DNA of 64,000 bases. Source: Ustilago trichophora. Lineage: Eukaryota; Basidiomycota; Ustilaginomycetes; Ustilaginales; Ustilaginaceae. The notes under the pieces were generated by a model. The model did no database searches and had not been told where the DNA came from. It worked only from the letters and a program-made list of their open reading frames with translations. The stretch covers positions 1,674,001-1,738,000 of the forward strand of contig OOIN01000003.1 in assembly GCA_900323505.1 (NCBI GenBank). The letters are read 5' to 3'. Shown here one piece after another: positions 9,405 through 20,090 of this stretch. The first letter of the stretch is position 1. Each line of letters opens with the position of its first letter. The position numbers and the translations under genes were made by a program.

Positions 9405-11132
9405 CTAGTGGAAGTCGACGAGTCCAGCGTGCAGAGTGAGCGTGTTCATCCAGTCGGGCGTGACCGTTTTGCCGTAGAGAACGCTCAGCCCCTGCGCGAT
9501 GTTCTGGAAATAAGGCTTACTGATATCGTCCCCCTTCTGGGTGTAACTCCCATACCCGTCCACCGCTGGGCCGGCCACCCAGCTACCCAATCCTGTCAGG
9601 CATGTCCTTGGCAATCCTGCCCCCACCAACGCCTGATCGACCGCCGACCATGCCGCCTTGTCGTTAGCTAGATTTCTAGCTGCGTTGCTCTTCTGATACA
9701 CATCGGGCCAAGTGTACGGATCTTGACTTGAAGTCCTTGCCAGATTGCTCTGGATCCATGTAGCCACATGAACATTCACCCAGGGCCTGAACAGATCGTC
9801 ATTCGTAAGCGATTTGAGATCCAACACTTTTCCCGTCTCCCAATCGAGCAGGGCTCTAGCGCCGAAGGTATCTGGGGTGGTGGTGACATTGTACTGCTGG
9901 TCCCAAGAGTAGGTATTGTGCTTCACTGTAGCATGCTGTTGGAAGAGCTTCAATTCGGCGGATCCGAAGGGCGAGACCTGCATCAAGCCCCAACTGGATC
10001 CAGAGTCGAGACGTCCACCGGAAACTTGGTCGGGGTCGAAATCTGACTCGGCCTTGATATCTGCCATGATCACACGGGCTGCATCACGAGTGGAAAGCTC
10101 GGGGAAATACCGAGCGGAAGCAGAGAGGATGGCGGCCACTGTTTCGTCAAGCAATGCCGGCGTGGCGAGCTGATCCAAGTCGTCAGCCCAGGCGCGGATC
10201 ACGTGGAGATCGTGCCGAACTTGCGAGGGACCATAGCCGGCAGTATTCGACAAGACGGTGATGTTCGAAGGTCCTGCTTGAATGATGTACTTGTGTGGGA
10301 GAGGGGCTAGTTTCTCCGCATGAGAGGTCTGTGGAGTATTTGTTGACGGGACAGGTTGGGCACCAGCTGACTTATTGTCGCGAGAAAGCGTGGTCCAGTC
10401 GAACAGCGTTTCGTTCCTCCTTGCTTCCTCGATGGTAGCATTGTTGGACGGGTACGCCTCGGCGAGATTGGATAGAATCGTCTCGGCCCTAGATGCGTTC
10501 GCAGGAGTGCCTGTCTGATTGGCCAAAATCAGCGCCACCTGCCTCGCCTTTCGACCCGTGATTCCGTGATACGTCTCCACCAGCGTATCGACCTGGTTGA
10601 CAAAATTGTGTGGGAGCACTCCCTCGACCCTTGCAGACACTCTCTGCCCCGTCACATTCGAGGTCGGAGTAGCAGGGGCCACAGTTGGAAACACGCTATT
10701 CTGCTGCGATGCTGAAGAAGCCGAAGCAGAGCTCGAAATTTTACCGCTCACGTTTGACGACGTGAGGCTGCCAGAAGGCGAAGCTGCCACAGATGCCCGA
10801 GCTGAGGTGTGCTTCCTCTTCGAAGAGCACTGGCCGGAGCTAGCAGTCGATCGAGCGGGAGCCGAACTTGAGGCGGAGATGCTAGCGGTAGGCACAGCAG
10901 AAGTTTGGGAACTCACGGGCGCGGCAGCGGTCGCTCCGCCCACTCCGAAGTAGAGAGTGTAGGTGGATACAATGGGTAGAGGTGTGGGTGCAGACAGTGT
11001 GTTGCCGTCCATTGCAACTTCTTTGAGCGGTGCCATGCGTGGAAGCGCAGCTGCATTGCATGCATCGCCATTGAACAACAGGAAGACAAGCATGCATAGC
11101 AGGGTAGCGTTCCAGGTTTCGTTTCGCGCCAT
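9405..11132 (-). CDS. Secreted SLT/lysozyme-like protein (putative lytic transglycosylase fold)
   Basis: Predicted 575-residue secreted protein. Residues 1-28 form a signal peptide (hydrophobic core LLCMLVFLLF, cleavage near ACNAAA). Residues 70-165 are Ser/Ala/Thr-rich and probably O-mannosylated. The region of about 340-400 contains VIMADIKAESDFDPDQVSGG followed by SSWGLMQVSP at 379-388. This matches the core of soluble lytic transglycosylases (GH23-type), in which the Glu of the ES-x-F-x-P motif is catalytic (here Glu362) and GLMQ forms the substrate cleft. The remaining C-terminus is not a known module to me but carries SWDQQYNVTT and PWVNVHVATWIQ. Potential N-glycosylation sites are frequent. 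Peptidoglycan or chitin-like substrate is an inference; the fungus has no peptidoglycan of its own. Distant homologues may be annotated only as hypothetical. Confidence 0.7.
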   Translation of the reverse strand: MARNETWNATLLCMLVFLLFNGDACNAAALPRMAPLKEVAMDGNTLSAPTPLPIVSTYTLYFGVGGATAAAPVSSQTSAVPTASISASSSAPARSTASSGQCSSKRKHTSARASVAASPSGSLTSSNVSGKISSSASASSASQQNSVFPTVAPATPTSNVTGQRVSARVEGVLPHNFVNQVDTLVETYHGITGRKARQVALILANQTGTPANASRAETILSNLAEAYPSNNATIEEARRNETLFDWTTLSRDNKSAGAQPVPSTNTPQTSHAEKLAPLPHKYIIQAGPSNITVLSNTAGYGPSQVRHDLHVIRAWADDLDQLATPALLDETVAAILSASARYFPELSTRDAARVIMADIKAESDFDPDQVSGGRLDSGSSWGLMQVSPFGSAELKLFQQHATVKHNTYSWDQQYNVTTTPDTFGARALLDWETGKVLDLKSLTNDDLFRPWVNVHVATWIQSNLARTSSQDPYTWPDVYQKSNAARNLANDKAAWSAVDQALVGAGLPRTCLTGLGSWVAGPAVDGYGSYTQKGDDISKPYFQNIAQGLSVLYGKTVTPDWMNTLTLHAGLVDFH

Positions 11133-12495
11133 TTGGAAGTGGTTTTCTGTTATCGTTGCGATCGTGTCTTGATGTGCGTCTGTGTGGTATCGGTTTGAAA
11201 GATAAGAAAGGAGGTGAAAATTACCAAGTCTTTATATTCTTTGGAGAGCGAAGAGATACTCACAAAGCTGTCCAGCAGTCGTTGTCGCGTACAATAGAGC
11301 GAGGAGGCGTGTATCAAACACGATGATGTTCCGCGGAAACCTGCCCTAGGATTGAAAGGGTGCGTGGAATGCGCACTGGTGCTAGACCCGACCGGCGAGC
11401 CTACACGTTTGAGTCCTTTAAGCCCGAAGATAGGGGCAGTAGCGCTTGCGCTTGTGCTTGAGCTAGGGCAGCGAGATATGATGGTGTTACAACGAGGGAC
11501 GCCATTACGGGATCCTACAAATCCCGCCATCTTATACTTTCCTCTCACGGCTCAGGCACAACCCTTTTCCTCTCCTTTCCTGAACAGGCAGCAGTCAAAA
11601 GGACACTAGAGGTGCAGCCGTAGGCTTGAGAAAGGAAGCTACTTCAACACAACCTTACACGTGGTACAACAACAAGCTTAGCGAAGACCATGTTGCCAGA
11701 ATGCTCAGCCAAGCCCATGTCGAGCTATTCTTGTCCATTCGCCGCGTTGCCGTGCACATTCGCTTTACCTCAGCATGCACAGAGAGAGAGGTAGAGTCTA
11801 CCGGATAGGCTTTACAGCCCCGCCGGAAGGACTGGGTACCTGCGTTGCGTCCACCTTCCATTGTCTAGACCATCTTTGAGCAACGATGGCAGATGAAAGT
11901 CTATCGGTTGGAACATGTCATGCGGACTTTGACAGGTTGGTTGCTTTGTGTTCGAAAAATCAAAACGAAATGGATTTTTTTTTTGGAAGAAAATGGAGAC
12001 ATGAAAATTAGGCTCCTTATTCCCGATGTGCCCGATTCGCTGTTCGGCTACTCGCGGATCGACACCGCGGGCGGATGAAAGTTGACGAGACAAGTTCCGA
12101 TACGGAATTGACGGGAAGCTAGACAGCACACGCAAAGTGGAGAGAGACTTTTTCCCCACAACCAGCAGCTAGCAGCCGCGAGTGGAAGAACGTTCGGGTT
12201 GGGCTTTTAGCAGCGGACCCTGTCCGTGAGTTTCCTCTACGTTGACGGTCGTACTCGGACTGTGAAGTGAGCTCTTGCTGTGTGCGGAGTCGTTCCAATA
12301 AACTTGAACGGGCAAGATCGGTTGAGCCAGACCTTCTTTCCTTTCCTTCTCTCTCCATCGTACTCTTCATCCGAGACGCAAGACGGCTCCGCAGAATACA
12401 TTTGCACTCAGACAGCATCAAGCTCAACTACGTCTAAGTCGGCCTCACACCATCTCGAGGCAACCGCTTCCTAACCTCAGGATCAAACCACCAAC
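11133..12495. promoter_or_regulatory. Divergent region between SLT-like gene and thiolase
   Basis: The 1.36-kb region contains an AT-rich TATA-like element about 100 nt upstream of the SLT-like gene and a run of 11 T at about 11975. A minus-strand open frame (11150-11548) is Ser/Thr-rich and has no recognisable domain; I treat it as noncoding leader. No RNA gene is seen. Confidence 0.4.
11231..11238 (-). promoter_or_regulatory. TATA-like element upstream of the SLT-like gene
   Basis: The minus strand reads AATATAAAG here, about 100 nt before the ATG at 11132, a plausible TATA-box distance for a fungal promoter. Confidence 0.35.
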
Positions 12496-13740
12496 ATGGC
12501 ATTCCGAAGCAGTCCCACAGTACGACAAGGGCTCCAGAGCCTTCTCCAGAAGCGAGCGGACGATATTGTCTTCACCACCGCTCTGCGAACTCCCATCGCA
12601 CGCATGAAGAAGGGCTTCAAGGATGCCTACCCTGAAGAGCTCCTGGCTCATGTGCTCCAACGCACACGCGAGAGGCTTGAGTCGCGCGGTGTGGACAAGA
12701 GCATCATCGAGGACGTCTGCACCGGAACCGTGCTGATGGAGCTCGGCGGAGCCAAGTCTGGACGTATGGCAGCGCTGCACGCTGGTATGCCCATCACTTC
12801 GGCCTACAAAACGGTCAACCGCCAGTGCGCCAGTTCACTGCAGAGTATCACCGACATTGCCAACGCCATCCGCGCCGGTGAGATTCAGTGCGGTATTGCT
12901 GCCGGTGTCGAGTCAATGACGCGCAACTACGGTTCTCGTGCCATTCCTGTGGACTTGAGCCCGTGGCTCAAGGAGTCGGACTCGGTCGACGCTCGTGATT
13001 GCATCTTGCCCATGGGCGAGACATCGGAGCGAGTGGCAGACAAGTGGAACATTAGCCGTGAGCGACAGGATCAATTCGCTGCTGACTCGCACCGAAAAGC
13101 CGACGCTGCTCAACAGGACGGACGACTGGGCTCTGAAATTGAGCCCATCGAAGTCCGCTGGATTGACCCCGAGACCGGCAAGGAGACCAAGAAGCTCATC
13201 AGCAAGGACGAAGGCATCCGACCAGGAACCACTGCTGAGTCGCTGGGCAAGCTCAAGCCCGTCTTCCGCGCCGATGGCAAGAGCACCGCAGGCAACTCGT
13301 CCCAAGTCAGTGACGGCGCCGTTGCCCTCACCATGGCGAGACGAGACGTCGCCGAGGCTGCAGGAATGGAGATTCTGGGCCGATGGGTAGGCACAGCTAC
13401 CAAGGGTGTCAAGCCTGATGTCATGGGTATCGGACCCGCCGAGGCAGTCCCCAAGCTGCTCGAACGCTTCCAGCTCAAGACGGATGACGTGGACCTGTGG
13501 GAGCTCAACGAGGCCTTCGCATCGCAGTCGCTCATGGTGATGGACACGCTCAAGCTCGACGCGGCCAAGGTGAACCCCAAGGGTGGTGCAATTGCGCTAG
13601 GTCACCCTCTCGGTGCCTCGGGTGGCCGATTGGTGACCAGTCTACTCGCTGAGCTGCGCAGGACGGGCCAGCAGGTCGGTGTGGCCACGCTCTGCTGTGG
13701 TACCGGTTACGGTAAGGCTTCGCTCATTATCGCTGAGTAG
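12496..13740 (+). CDS. 3-ketoacyl-CoA thiolase (acetyl-CoA C-acyltransferase)
   Basis: Predicted 414-residue thiolase catalysing the last step of fatty-acid beta-oxidation, cleaving 3-ketoacyl-CoA with CoA to give acetyl-CoA. The full set of active-site motifs is present: NRQCASS with acyl-accepting Cys111, GHPLGASGG with His370, and LCCGTGYG with the deprotonating Cys near 400. GNSSQVSDGAVALTMA is also typical of peroxisomal thiolases. The ATG at 12496 has a good CCAACATGG context. The N-terminus contains RQGLQSLLQK, which resembles but does not match the PTS2 nonapeptide exactly, because H/Q is not at position 8. The C-terminus (IIAE) is not a PTS1. Peroxisomal location is therefore likely from family membership but not proven by the targeting signal. 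Length is normal for the family. Confidence 0.95.
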   Translation: MAFRSSPTVRQGLQSLLQKRADDIVFTTALRTPIARMKKGFKDAYPEELLAHVLQRTRERLESRGVDKSIIEDVCTGTVLMELGGAKSGRMAALHAGMPITSAYKTVNRQCASSLQSITDIANAIRAGEIQCGIAAGVESMTRNYGSRAIPVDLSPWLKESDSVDARDCILPMGETSERVADKWNISRERQDQFAADSHRKADAAQQDGRLGSEIEPIEVRWIDPETGKETKKLISKDEGIRPGTTAESLGKLKPVFRADGKSTAGNSSQVSDGAVALTMARRDVAEAAGMEILGRWVGTATKGVKPDVMGIGPAEAVPKLLERFQLKTDDVDLWELNEAFASQSLMVMDTLKLDAAKVNPKGGAIALGHPLGASGGRLVTSLLAELRRTGQQVGVATLCCGTGYGKASLIIAE

Positions 13741-16700
13741 ATATAGTCCTGCTTTGTAATGTCAATCGTTCGTTCTAGACAGCATCCTAATGTCTCCTAG
13801 ACTGAGTGTGTGTGGAAGGACGGAACGTGACCCGATTCCATGGCTGGATCTGCGGATTCAGTTGGACCAAGATCGGTGATTCAGAAAAAAGTTGTCCAGC
13901 CACCGGCCTTCATGCGAGTGCCATACCCGGCACGCACGCTGACATTTGGCAACTGACTTAGCCACCTCTCAGAAGTCGCTCCTCGCCGCATGATCCGCTC
14001 ATTCTTACTCATCGTCCTCTTTCCTGTCATCCTGCTACACACATCCCTGCGTCTCTGCTCGGAAGTCCTGCCAAGTCTCGAAAGCGACTCCGCAGGGTGC
14101 TCTTGCGTGCCTTATCACATGGGATGGTCGCTTGTGTACCGTTGCTCAAGTCCGAGCATCCGTCGTATCTGGGTGCGTCTGACAATCAGTTGTCATGGCT
14201 GCATCAACAAGATCGGAAGGGCAAGCCAGGAAGGCTGAGGAAAGCGCGGCGAGGGATGCTTATCGAGTGCGGCAGACCTCCGTTGGAGGGGCATGATAGG
14301 AAACCAAAATCCGAGGGCAGCCATGGGCTTGCTGAAACCAGACACAGAGAGAACTTTGTCATGCGGGGTCACGGAGGGCAAACAACACTGGCCTACGCAC
14401 GGGGCGCTGATAGGGCGACAGTGAATGCGAAGAAAGGGAAGTGGAAGAAAGGGAAAGGCGGAAGGGTGTTGGAAGAGTGGGGAGGTTTCGGAGATGGCCG
14501 AAGGGGTTTGCGGGGCCAAGCAATCACACTGTTCCAAGATAGCGGCAAACACCATCATCAAAAGGGACCGACACCCGGGTCTTGTTTTGTCGTTCTTATC
14601 AAGTGCGGAGAGAGCAAGTGTGGGGCGCCATGTGGAAGACGAAGCGAAGCAAAACAATTGGTCTGAGGGTACGCAAGAAGGCTTGTGCATCGACATGGTG
14701 TTTTGGTCATCCCCCCGCTATGATGGGAGTATTGCCGAGATTTGATGTCTTCCGAGCAGCCGTCAACTCCAAAGTGAATTTTTTGGCTGGTGAGAGATGT
14801 TAGATCGCAACAAGGAAGCTCGGAAGATGAGAAGAGTTTCTGACATGGTCTTACCCCGTCTTGTTGCTCATGCAGATCGGCCCCCGCCTTTCGAACTGAG
14901 CTGAATGGAGCGATCCCAAGACATCACTTGCCTCGATGGTGCGTTCTGCCCCAGACATGGTGCCTGTTGGAAGTAAAGAAAGTTGTAGGAAGATGACATG
15001 AGAACAATATCACACTCTGAAATGAGCGTGGGTGTGGTTGCGATCGTGAGAGCCTGAAGCCACCAGACGGTGCCTCCCACGCCCTTGTACAGCCCAGACC
15101 ATTGACTCTCGCACAGTCTCTTTCGTCCATGATCCGTTCGGCCCAAGCGGGTGTCACCCATGAGATGAAGAACAATCTTTCATGTCCCTGTTCCATCCGA
15201 AGGTTGTGAGTGATTGGTTACCAAACTCGATGTGATCCAGGTCCATGTTCGGGGGAGCAAGATTCTCAGCTTCTCGCTATGATTGGCGTTGAGCCTGGCC
15301 GAGACGTCGTAGAAGCAGGTTTCGAACGAGATCGAATAGCATAAGCTATCTTTGCTCATCCCAAGGCATTGTCTGCTGGTGGAACGACTTGATCCGCGTT
15401 GGGTATGGTTTGGATTGCGGCAAAAGGCTCTGAGAGAGAGGGAGCGCGGCAGAGGAGATTGAAAAAAAAAGAAAAAAAAGAACAAATCAGGGTCACTGCA
15501 TGCATGAAACTAGATTTTTTTTTCCACCTTCCTCAGTTTGTCCCACCCGCGTGACCCCCTTAGCAACCAATAGCAGTCTGCTACTCTTGCCGCATCATAA
15601 CGTCCTCGAAGCCCACCTCCAAGTCACAAAAATCGCAACGTCAAGGAGAGGTTGTCGATCAGCATATTGACGAATCACTTTGTGCGATGTCGCGTTGCGT
15701 GAACGCCCAAATATCTTCTTGAGCGTGTTTCAGCAGTGGACCATCACCTTTGGAAGAAAAAAGTTATTGTTCCGAGGCCGGAGAGAAAAAGAAAAAATCT
15801 TGTCACGCGCCGGAGTTTGGATTTGGCGAAAGTGCAACACAGAAGAAGGTGCTCTCGATGCCTCAATCCGCCGTTAGGACCGATAACAAAATGCGAAAAA
15901 TACAGTATTTTGAATTTAAAAATTCTCCTCTTTTCTTCGTCCGTTTAAGGCTTGCCTCGGCGCGCATGCACCACATTTTTCAAACCACTTATCTCTGGTC
16001 CAAAAAAAGAGGAAAATGGTTTCAAAAAAGGGACCGCGTGCAAAGCAGATCTTCTGTCCCGCCTCCACCCGCTTGGAATTTTTCTGTTTGTGGACCTCTC
16101 ACACTCTGCAGGGCTTGGTGCCAGAATGCGGCGATTGGAAATTTTGTACCAGGCTCGACCCTCCAAACGACATGGCCGGAAAATCTTCTTGGCACTCTCA
16201 CACCGCAGTCAACCTTTGTCTACATCTTCATTGAGATTGTTCTTGTTTGAGGTTGCGATAGGAAGGCAAAGCATGAAAAGCTGGAGCAAAGCATATGTGT
16301 GTGTGAGCAAGTGGGACGAAATGAAACGGAGAGAGAGGGGCAGAGAGCACAATTGACTTAATCGCGAAAGTCGTTCACAGGACCACCACAGTCTAGGCTC
16401 TGGGTTGTTCATTTTGGCTCTTTGGCTTTGCTTCGGAAGACGTTGCTCCTTTTCAATTCGCTTGGCCTTCCTTTCTAACCCATCCCTCTCTGTCAAGTCG
16501 CACCATATCGTTCACCCCTTACTCTTCAATAGTGCCGGTCTGATAGCCAACGCAACCTTGTCCTCGTCGTCGAGTCTCGTGACTGTTCCTCCTCCTTGTC
16601 TTTCTCCCTGCACTTTTCCTCGCTTGTGCATCGTATGCCGCCCGTTGCGACCTTCTCATGCGTCCTCATTTCTCTGTATCTCGCCCTCTTCCCAAGCCAC

Positions 16701-17700
16701 AATGGCTATCGTGTCGCGTGTGGCCCTCTTCTTCGTTGCAATGGCTTCCGCTGCTGCCAAATCGTGTGTCCTAGTGCCTCAATCTCGACTGGACGCCTAA
16801 CCACCGGTTCGGAGTATGCTTGCCATGCTGTCTAGCTTCAATTGGCTACGCTCTTCTTTCCCCAGCTCTGTTTGTGCTCGCGTTGCCTATCGCTGCTGGA
16901 AATGGCTTTGAACAAAATCTCATTGGCTATCTTTTTGTGCACCCGGGTTCTCGTGCTCCGCTTCGCTTCTCTGCCTTTAGCGCGTGTGATAAGAACGTCC
17001 TGGATAGGCACAACATCCTCCTCAATGTTGCCACATGCTAGCACCGTCTGTGTGCTCCACCGTTCCTGAATCGCTTTCTCGTCCCTGATATCCCTTCTAG
17101 AGCCGAACAGGACGCGCACACTGATGCTGCTGCTGCTGCTGCTGCTGCTCACTGCCTTCGTGGCCATTCCAGGGCGTGGTTGGTGTCTGCCAACGAGCAA
17201 TCAGGTCCTGGGTCGGTTCACTCTCAATTTTTATTTTTCTTTGAATTTTTGAGCTTGTGCCGCTCCACACTGGAAATCTTCCCGGTCCTCTTTTTTTCGC
17301 CTCCCAAATTTGGTGGTTTCCTCTGGCTCTGTGTGAATTACCGGATTCTATCGCCGGTTGGATTTGAGCTTGACTCCTCTGCTCGCCACGCCACGCTAAC
17401 CGCTTCATCTTTGCTTTCTCGTCCTCCCTTGTCTGGTCGTGTCCCTCCTCGTTCTCTTCGACTGATTCGCTTGACCTCCTTCCTATATCATACTGCTCCT
17501 TCTTCTCACCTTCATCCCCCCTTTCCCCCGTCTTCCAACCCCACCTCTCCACGCCCCTCTCCTTTCTCATCCGGCGTTCCGCTTCCATTGCGGATCTGCT
17601 CACCTCGTCGACTCGTTCTCGCAACGCAGTGACTACTTCCCCCTACCCTAAGCTAGATAGCCTCTCTCCTCCACGTCTTTTCTAGACTCTCTCTAGCACC
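13741..17700. other. Gene-poor region of about 4 kb, partly long CT-rich leader
   Basis: No confident gene is seen in almost 4 kb, which is unusual beside the short gaps elsewhere. The segment 15.4-16.1 kb has A- and T-runs and is AT-rich. From about 16.4 kb to 17.7 kb the plus strand is strongly pyrimidine-rich and runs into the start of the nucleoside transporter, so it is probably promoter plus a long 5' leader. A 32-codon frame with signal-peptide character starts at 16702, and a candidate two-exon minus-strand gene lies at 14558-14958; both are discussed under findings and are not called. Confidence 0.5.
17125..17149. repeat. (TGC)8 trinucleotide repeat
   Basis: Eight TGC units lie in the presumed leader or promoter of the nucleoside transporter, in a segment with no gene call. 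Confidence 0.9.
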
Positions 17701-19620
17701 ATGTCTGCTGAGGCCCCCACTTCTCAGACTCCTCAGCTCGCCAAGGACGCTGCTGAGGAGCACGTCAGCAACGGCTCCCACCACGATGCCGCCGACGACA
17801 AGCTCGCCTACTCCTCGAGCGACCGTGACATCGAGAGCAACGGCCGCCCTCCTGTTGAGGCCATCGAGCCCCACCCTCAGGGTGAGCCCGGTCGTGTCAG
17901 CAAGGTCTGGCACTCGATCCGAACCCACAAGGCTACCCGCGTTGTCTTTGACATGGCCCTTATCTGCCTGATCGTAAGTGTCGCCTTCCGCAGCTCGGAC
18001 GGCGGCTTGCACGCCTGCATCTGGGAGTCTGGCATTTCTTGACCTGCTTCTCTGGATCTGGCTTTCTTATTGACATTCTTCGCTTTTATTTTTGATCTCC
18101 CAAATTAGCTCGGCTGGTGGTTGCCCGGTATCATCCGTGAGGAGACTCGCCACCGATGGGTCATCACTACCTTCTGGTCGTGGTTCTTCATCCTGCTCAT
18201 TCTCTTCCACAACAACCGCTACCTCCCCAAAGCACCCTTTGCCAAGGCTATTGAGCTTGTCTGGACCAACTGCGCTTCCAAGCCATGGAGCATGATCCCC
18301 CACTACGGTCAGATTGCTCTTGGCTGGCTCGCTCTCCTCGCTCTTTACTTTGGCTCCGCTTTCGGTATCAAGGAGGTTCCCGAGTCGCGATACGCCGACC
18401 GTGCTCGTTCGCTTTTCGGTCTCTTCCTGATCAATTGCTTCTTCTACGTCATCTCGACCCGCCGCGCTTCCATCAAGCTGCAGCCCGTCATGACCGGTCT
18501 TGGTCTTCAAATGATCATCGGTCTCCTCGTCTTCAAGACTGGTGCATTCTACTCCGTTGCCCAATGGCTCGCCTTCGCCGCTGCCGACTTGCTCGCTCAG
18601 GGTCAGGTTGGTGGTGCCGCCTTCTTCTGGGGCAACCTCGCTGGCCAGCACTACTTCTTCATCGACACCCTCTCGTCCATCATCTTCTTCGTCGCCCTCG
18701 TCGTGCTTCTCTCGTACCTCGGTGTCATGTCGTGGGCCATTCGCAAGTTCGCTTGGTTCTTCTTCAAGCTCATGGGCATCTCGGGTGCCGAGGCCGTCGT
18801 CGCTGCCGCTTCGCCCTTCATCGGCCAGGGTGAGAACGCTGTTCTTGTTCAGAGTTTCCTCGACCTCATGACCAACGCCGAGATCTTCCAGGTCTTGACT
18901 TCGGGTTTCGCAACCATCGCTGGTTCCGTTTTCCTCGCCTACGTCCAGATGGGCGTCTCGCCTACCCACCTTATCACTGCCGCCGTCATGTCGATCCCCG
19001 CCTCGATCGCTGCTGCCAAGATGGTCGTTCCCGAGACCGAGACCCCCGTCACTGCCGGTTCCGTCAACATCCAGCTTAACGAGAAGGCTGATGCCGTCGA
19101 CCCCCTTCACGCCTTCTCCAACGGTGCTTGGCTCGGTGTTCGCGTTGCTGCCCTCATCTTCTGCAACGTGCTCTGCATTGTCTCGCTCCTTTACACCGTC
19201 AACGGCATCTTGACCTACATTGGCAACTTCTGGACCATTAACAACCTCACCCTCACCCTCATCCTCGGCTACATCCTCTACCCCTTCGCTTGGTGCATGG
19301 GTGTCCCCAAGGCCGAGCTTCTTCGCGTCTCTCAGCTGCTTGCCACCAAGATCGTCGCCAACGAGTTCGTTGCTTACGGTGAGCTTGCCAAGATCAAGAC
19401 CTCCGCCAACCCCCTTTCGGACCGATCCGTCCTCATCTCCAACTTCATGCTTGCCGGTTTCGGTAACATTGGCTCGCTCGGTATCAACATTGGTGTGCTC
19501 TCCGGTCTTGCCCCCAGCCGTGGTGGTGCCATTGCCCGCCTTGCTCCCCTCTCGCTTATCACCGGTATCCTTGTCACCTGCTCTTCGGCTTGCATTGCCG
19601 GTGTTCTCGGCACCAAGTAA
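17701..19620 (+). CDS. Concentrative nucleoside transporter (CNT/SLC28 family)
   Basis: Predicted 594-residue cation-coupled nucleoside importer of the plasma membrane. Exon 1 is 17701-17973, the intron 17974-18108 (GTAAGT...TTAG, phase 0) and exon 2 18109-19620. The splice joins CLI to LGWWLPGI and keeps the frame. The hydrophilic N-terminus (about 75 residues) precedes about 10-13 membrane segments. Family motifs in exon 2 include GLGLQMIIGLLVFKTG, AEAVVAAASPFIGQGENAVL with the conserved GQ-x-E signature, TNAEIFQVLTSGFATIAGSV and a C-terminal GFGNIGSLGI-N-G block. Codon use is very biased toward C-ending codons (GCC, ATC, CTC), which suggests high expression. The long CT-rich leader upstream fits this. 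Substrate specificity (purine or pyrimidine) cannot be read from the sequence. Confidence 0.95.
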
Positions 19621-20090
19621 AGTTCGTCTGCTTTAGACACTTCCCACCAAAATTTGACGCAACCCGCTCATACGCATACCCTCTTCTTCGGCCGGTTGCA
19701 CTTTGCCTTCTTTTATACACATCGCAGTCTCTTGCTACGAGCTCAATGAGCTCCTAGTTTGGTGATGCCATACTACTTGTACTTCTACTACTCTTTCAAA
19801 ACTGCTCTCTGTATTTGGATGCTTGGGTTATTTCTTTTTGCTTTTATAACAATGGTAATCGGGTCTTCTCTACATCACTCCCTCTGTTTGTGTCTTGATG
19901 TGCGAAGATGTTGCCTTCCTTTTGAGTTTTGAAATCGACGAACCTTGATAAGAGCCCTAATCCCATCAACATGTATCTGACATGTGCTTCGTTCCACGTG
20001 TTGCAGCCCTCACCCTTGAACTCGGTCCTCCTAGTGACATGAACCGCAACCAGCCAACCGTAGGACTCAGTCAAGCCATGGACCCTTCAT
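19621..20090. other. Convergent 3' intergenic region
   Basis: The 470-nt gap lies between the stop codons of the nucleoside transporter and DPM2. It is T-rich near 19800-19850, consistent with transcript ends. No gene is seen. Confidence 0.4.

Noticed and set aside
11150..11548. 132-codon minus-strand frame upstream of the SLT-like gene
   Set aside because: Lies in the presumed promoter and leader; Ser/Thr-rich and without domain.
14097..14666. 189-codon plus-strand frame in the gene-poor region
   Set aside because: Arg/Gly/Lys-heavy with irregular composition; no recognisable segment.
18067..19110. 347-codon minus-strand open frame
   Set aside because: Antisense to the nucleoside transporter; strongly Glu/Asp/Gly-rich, as expected for a complement of C-ending codons.
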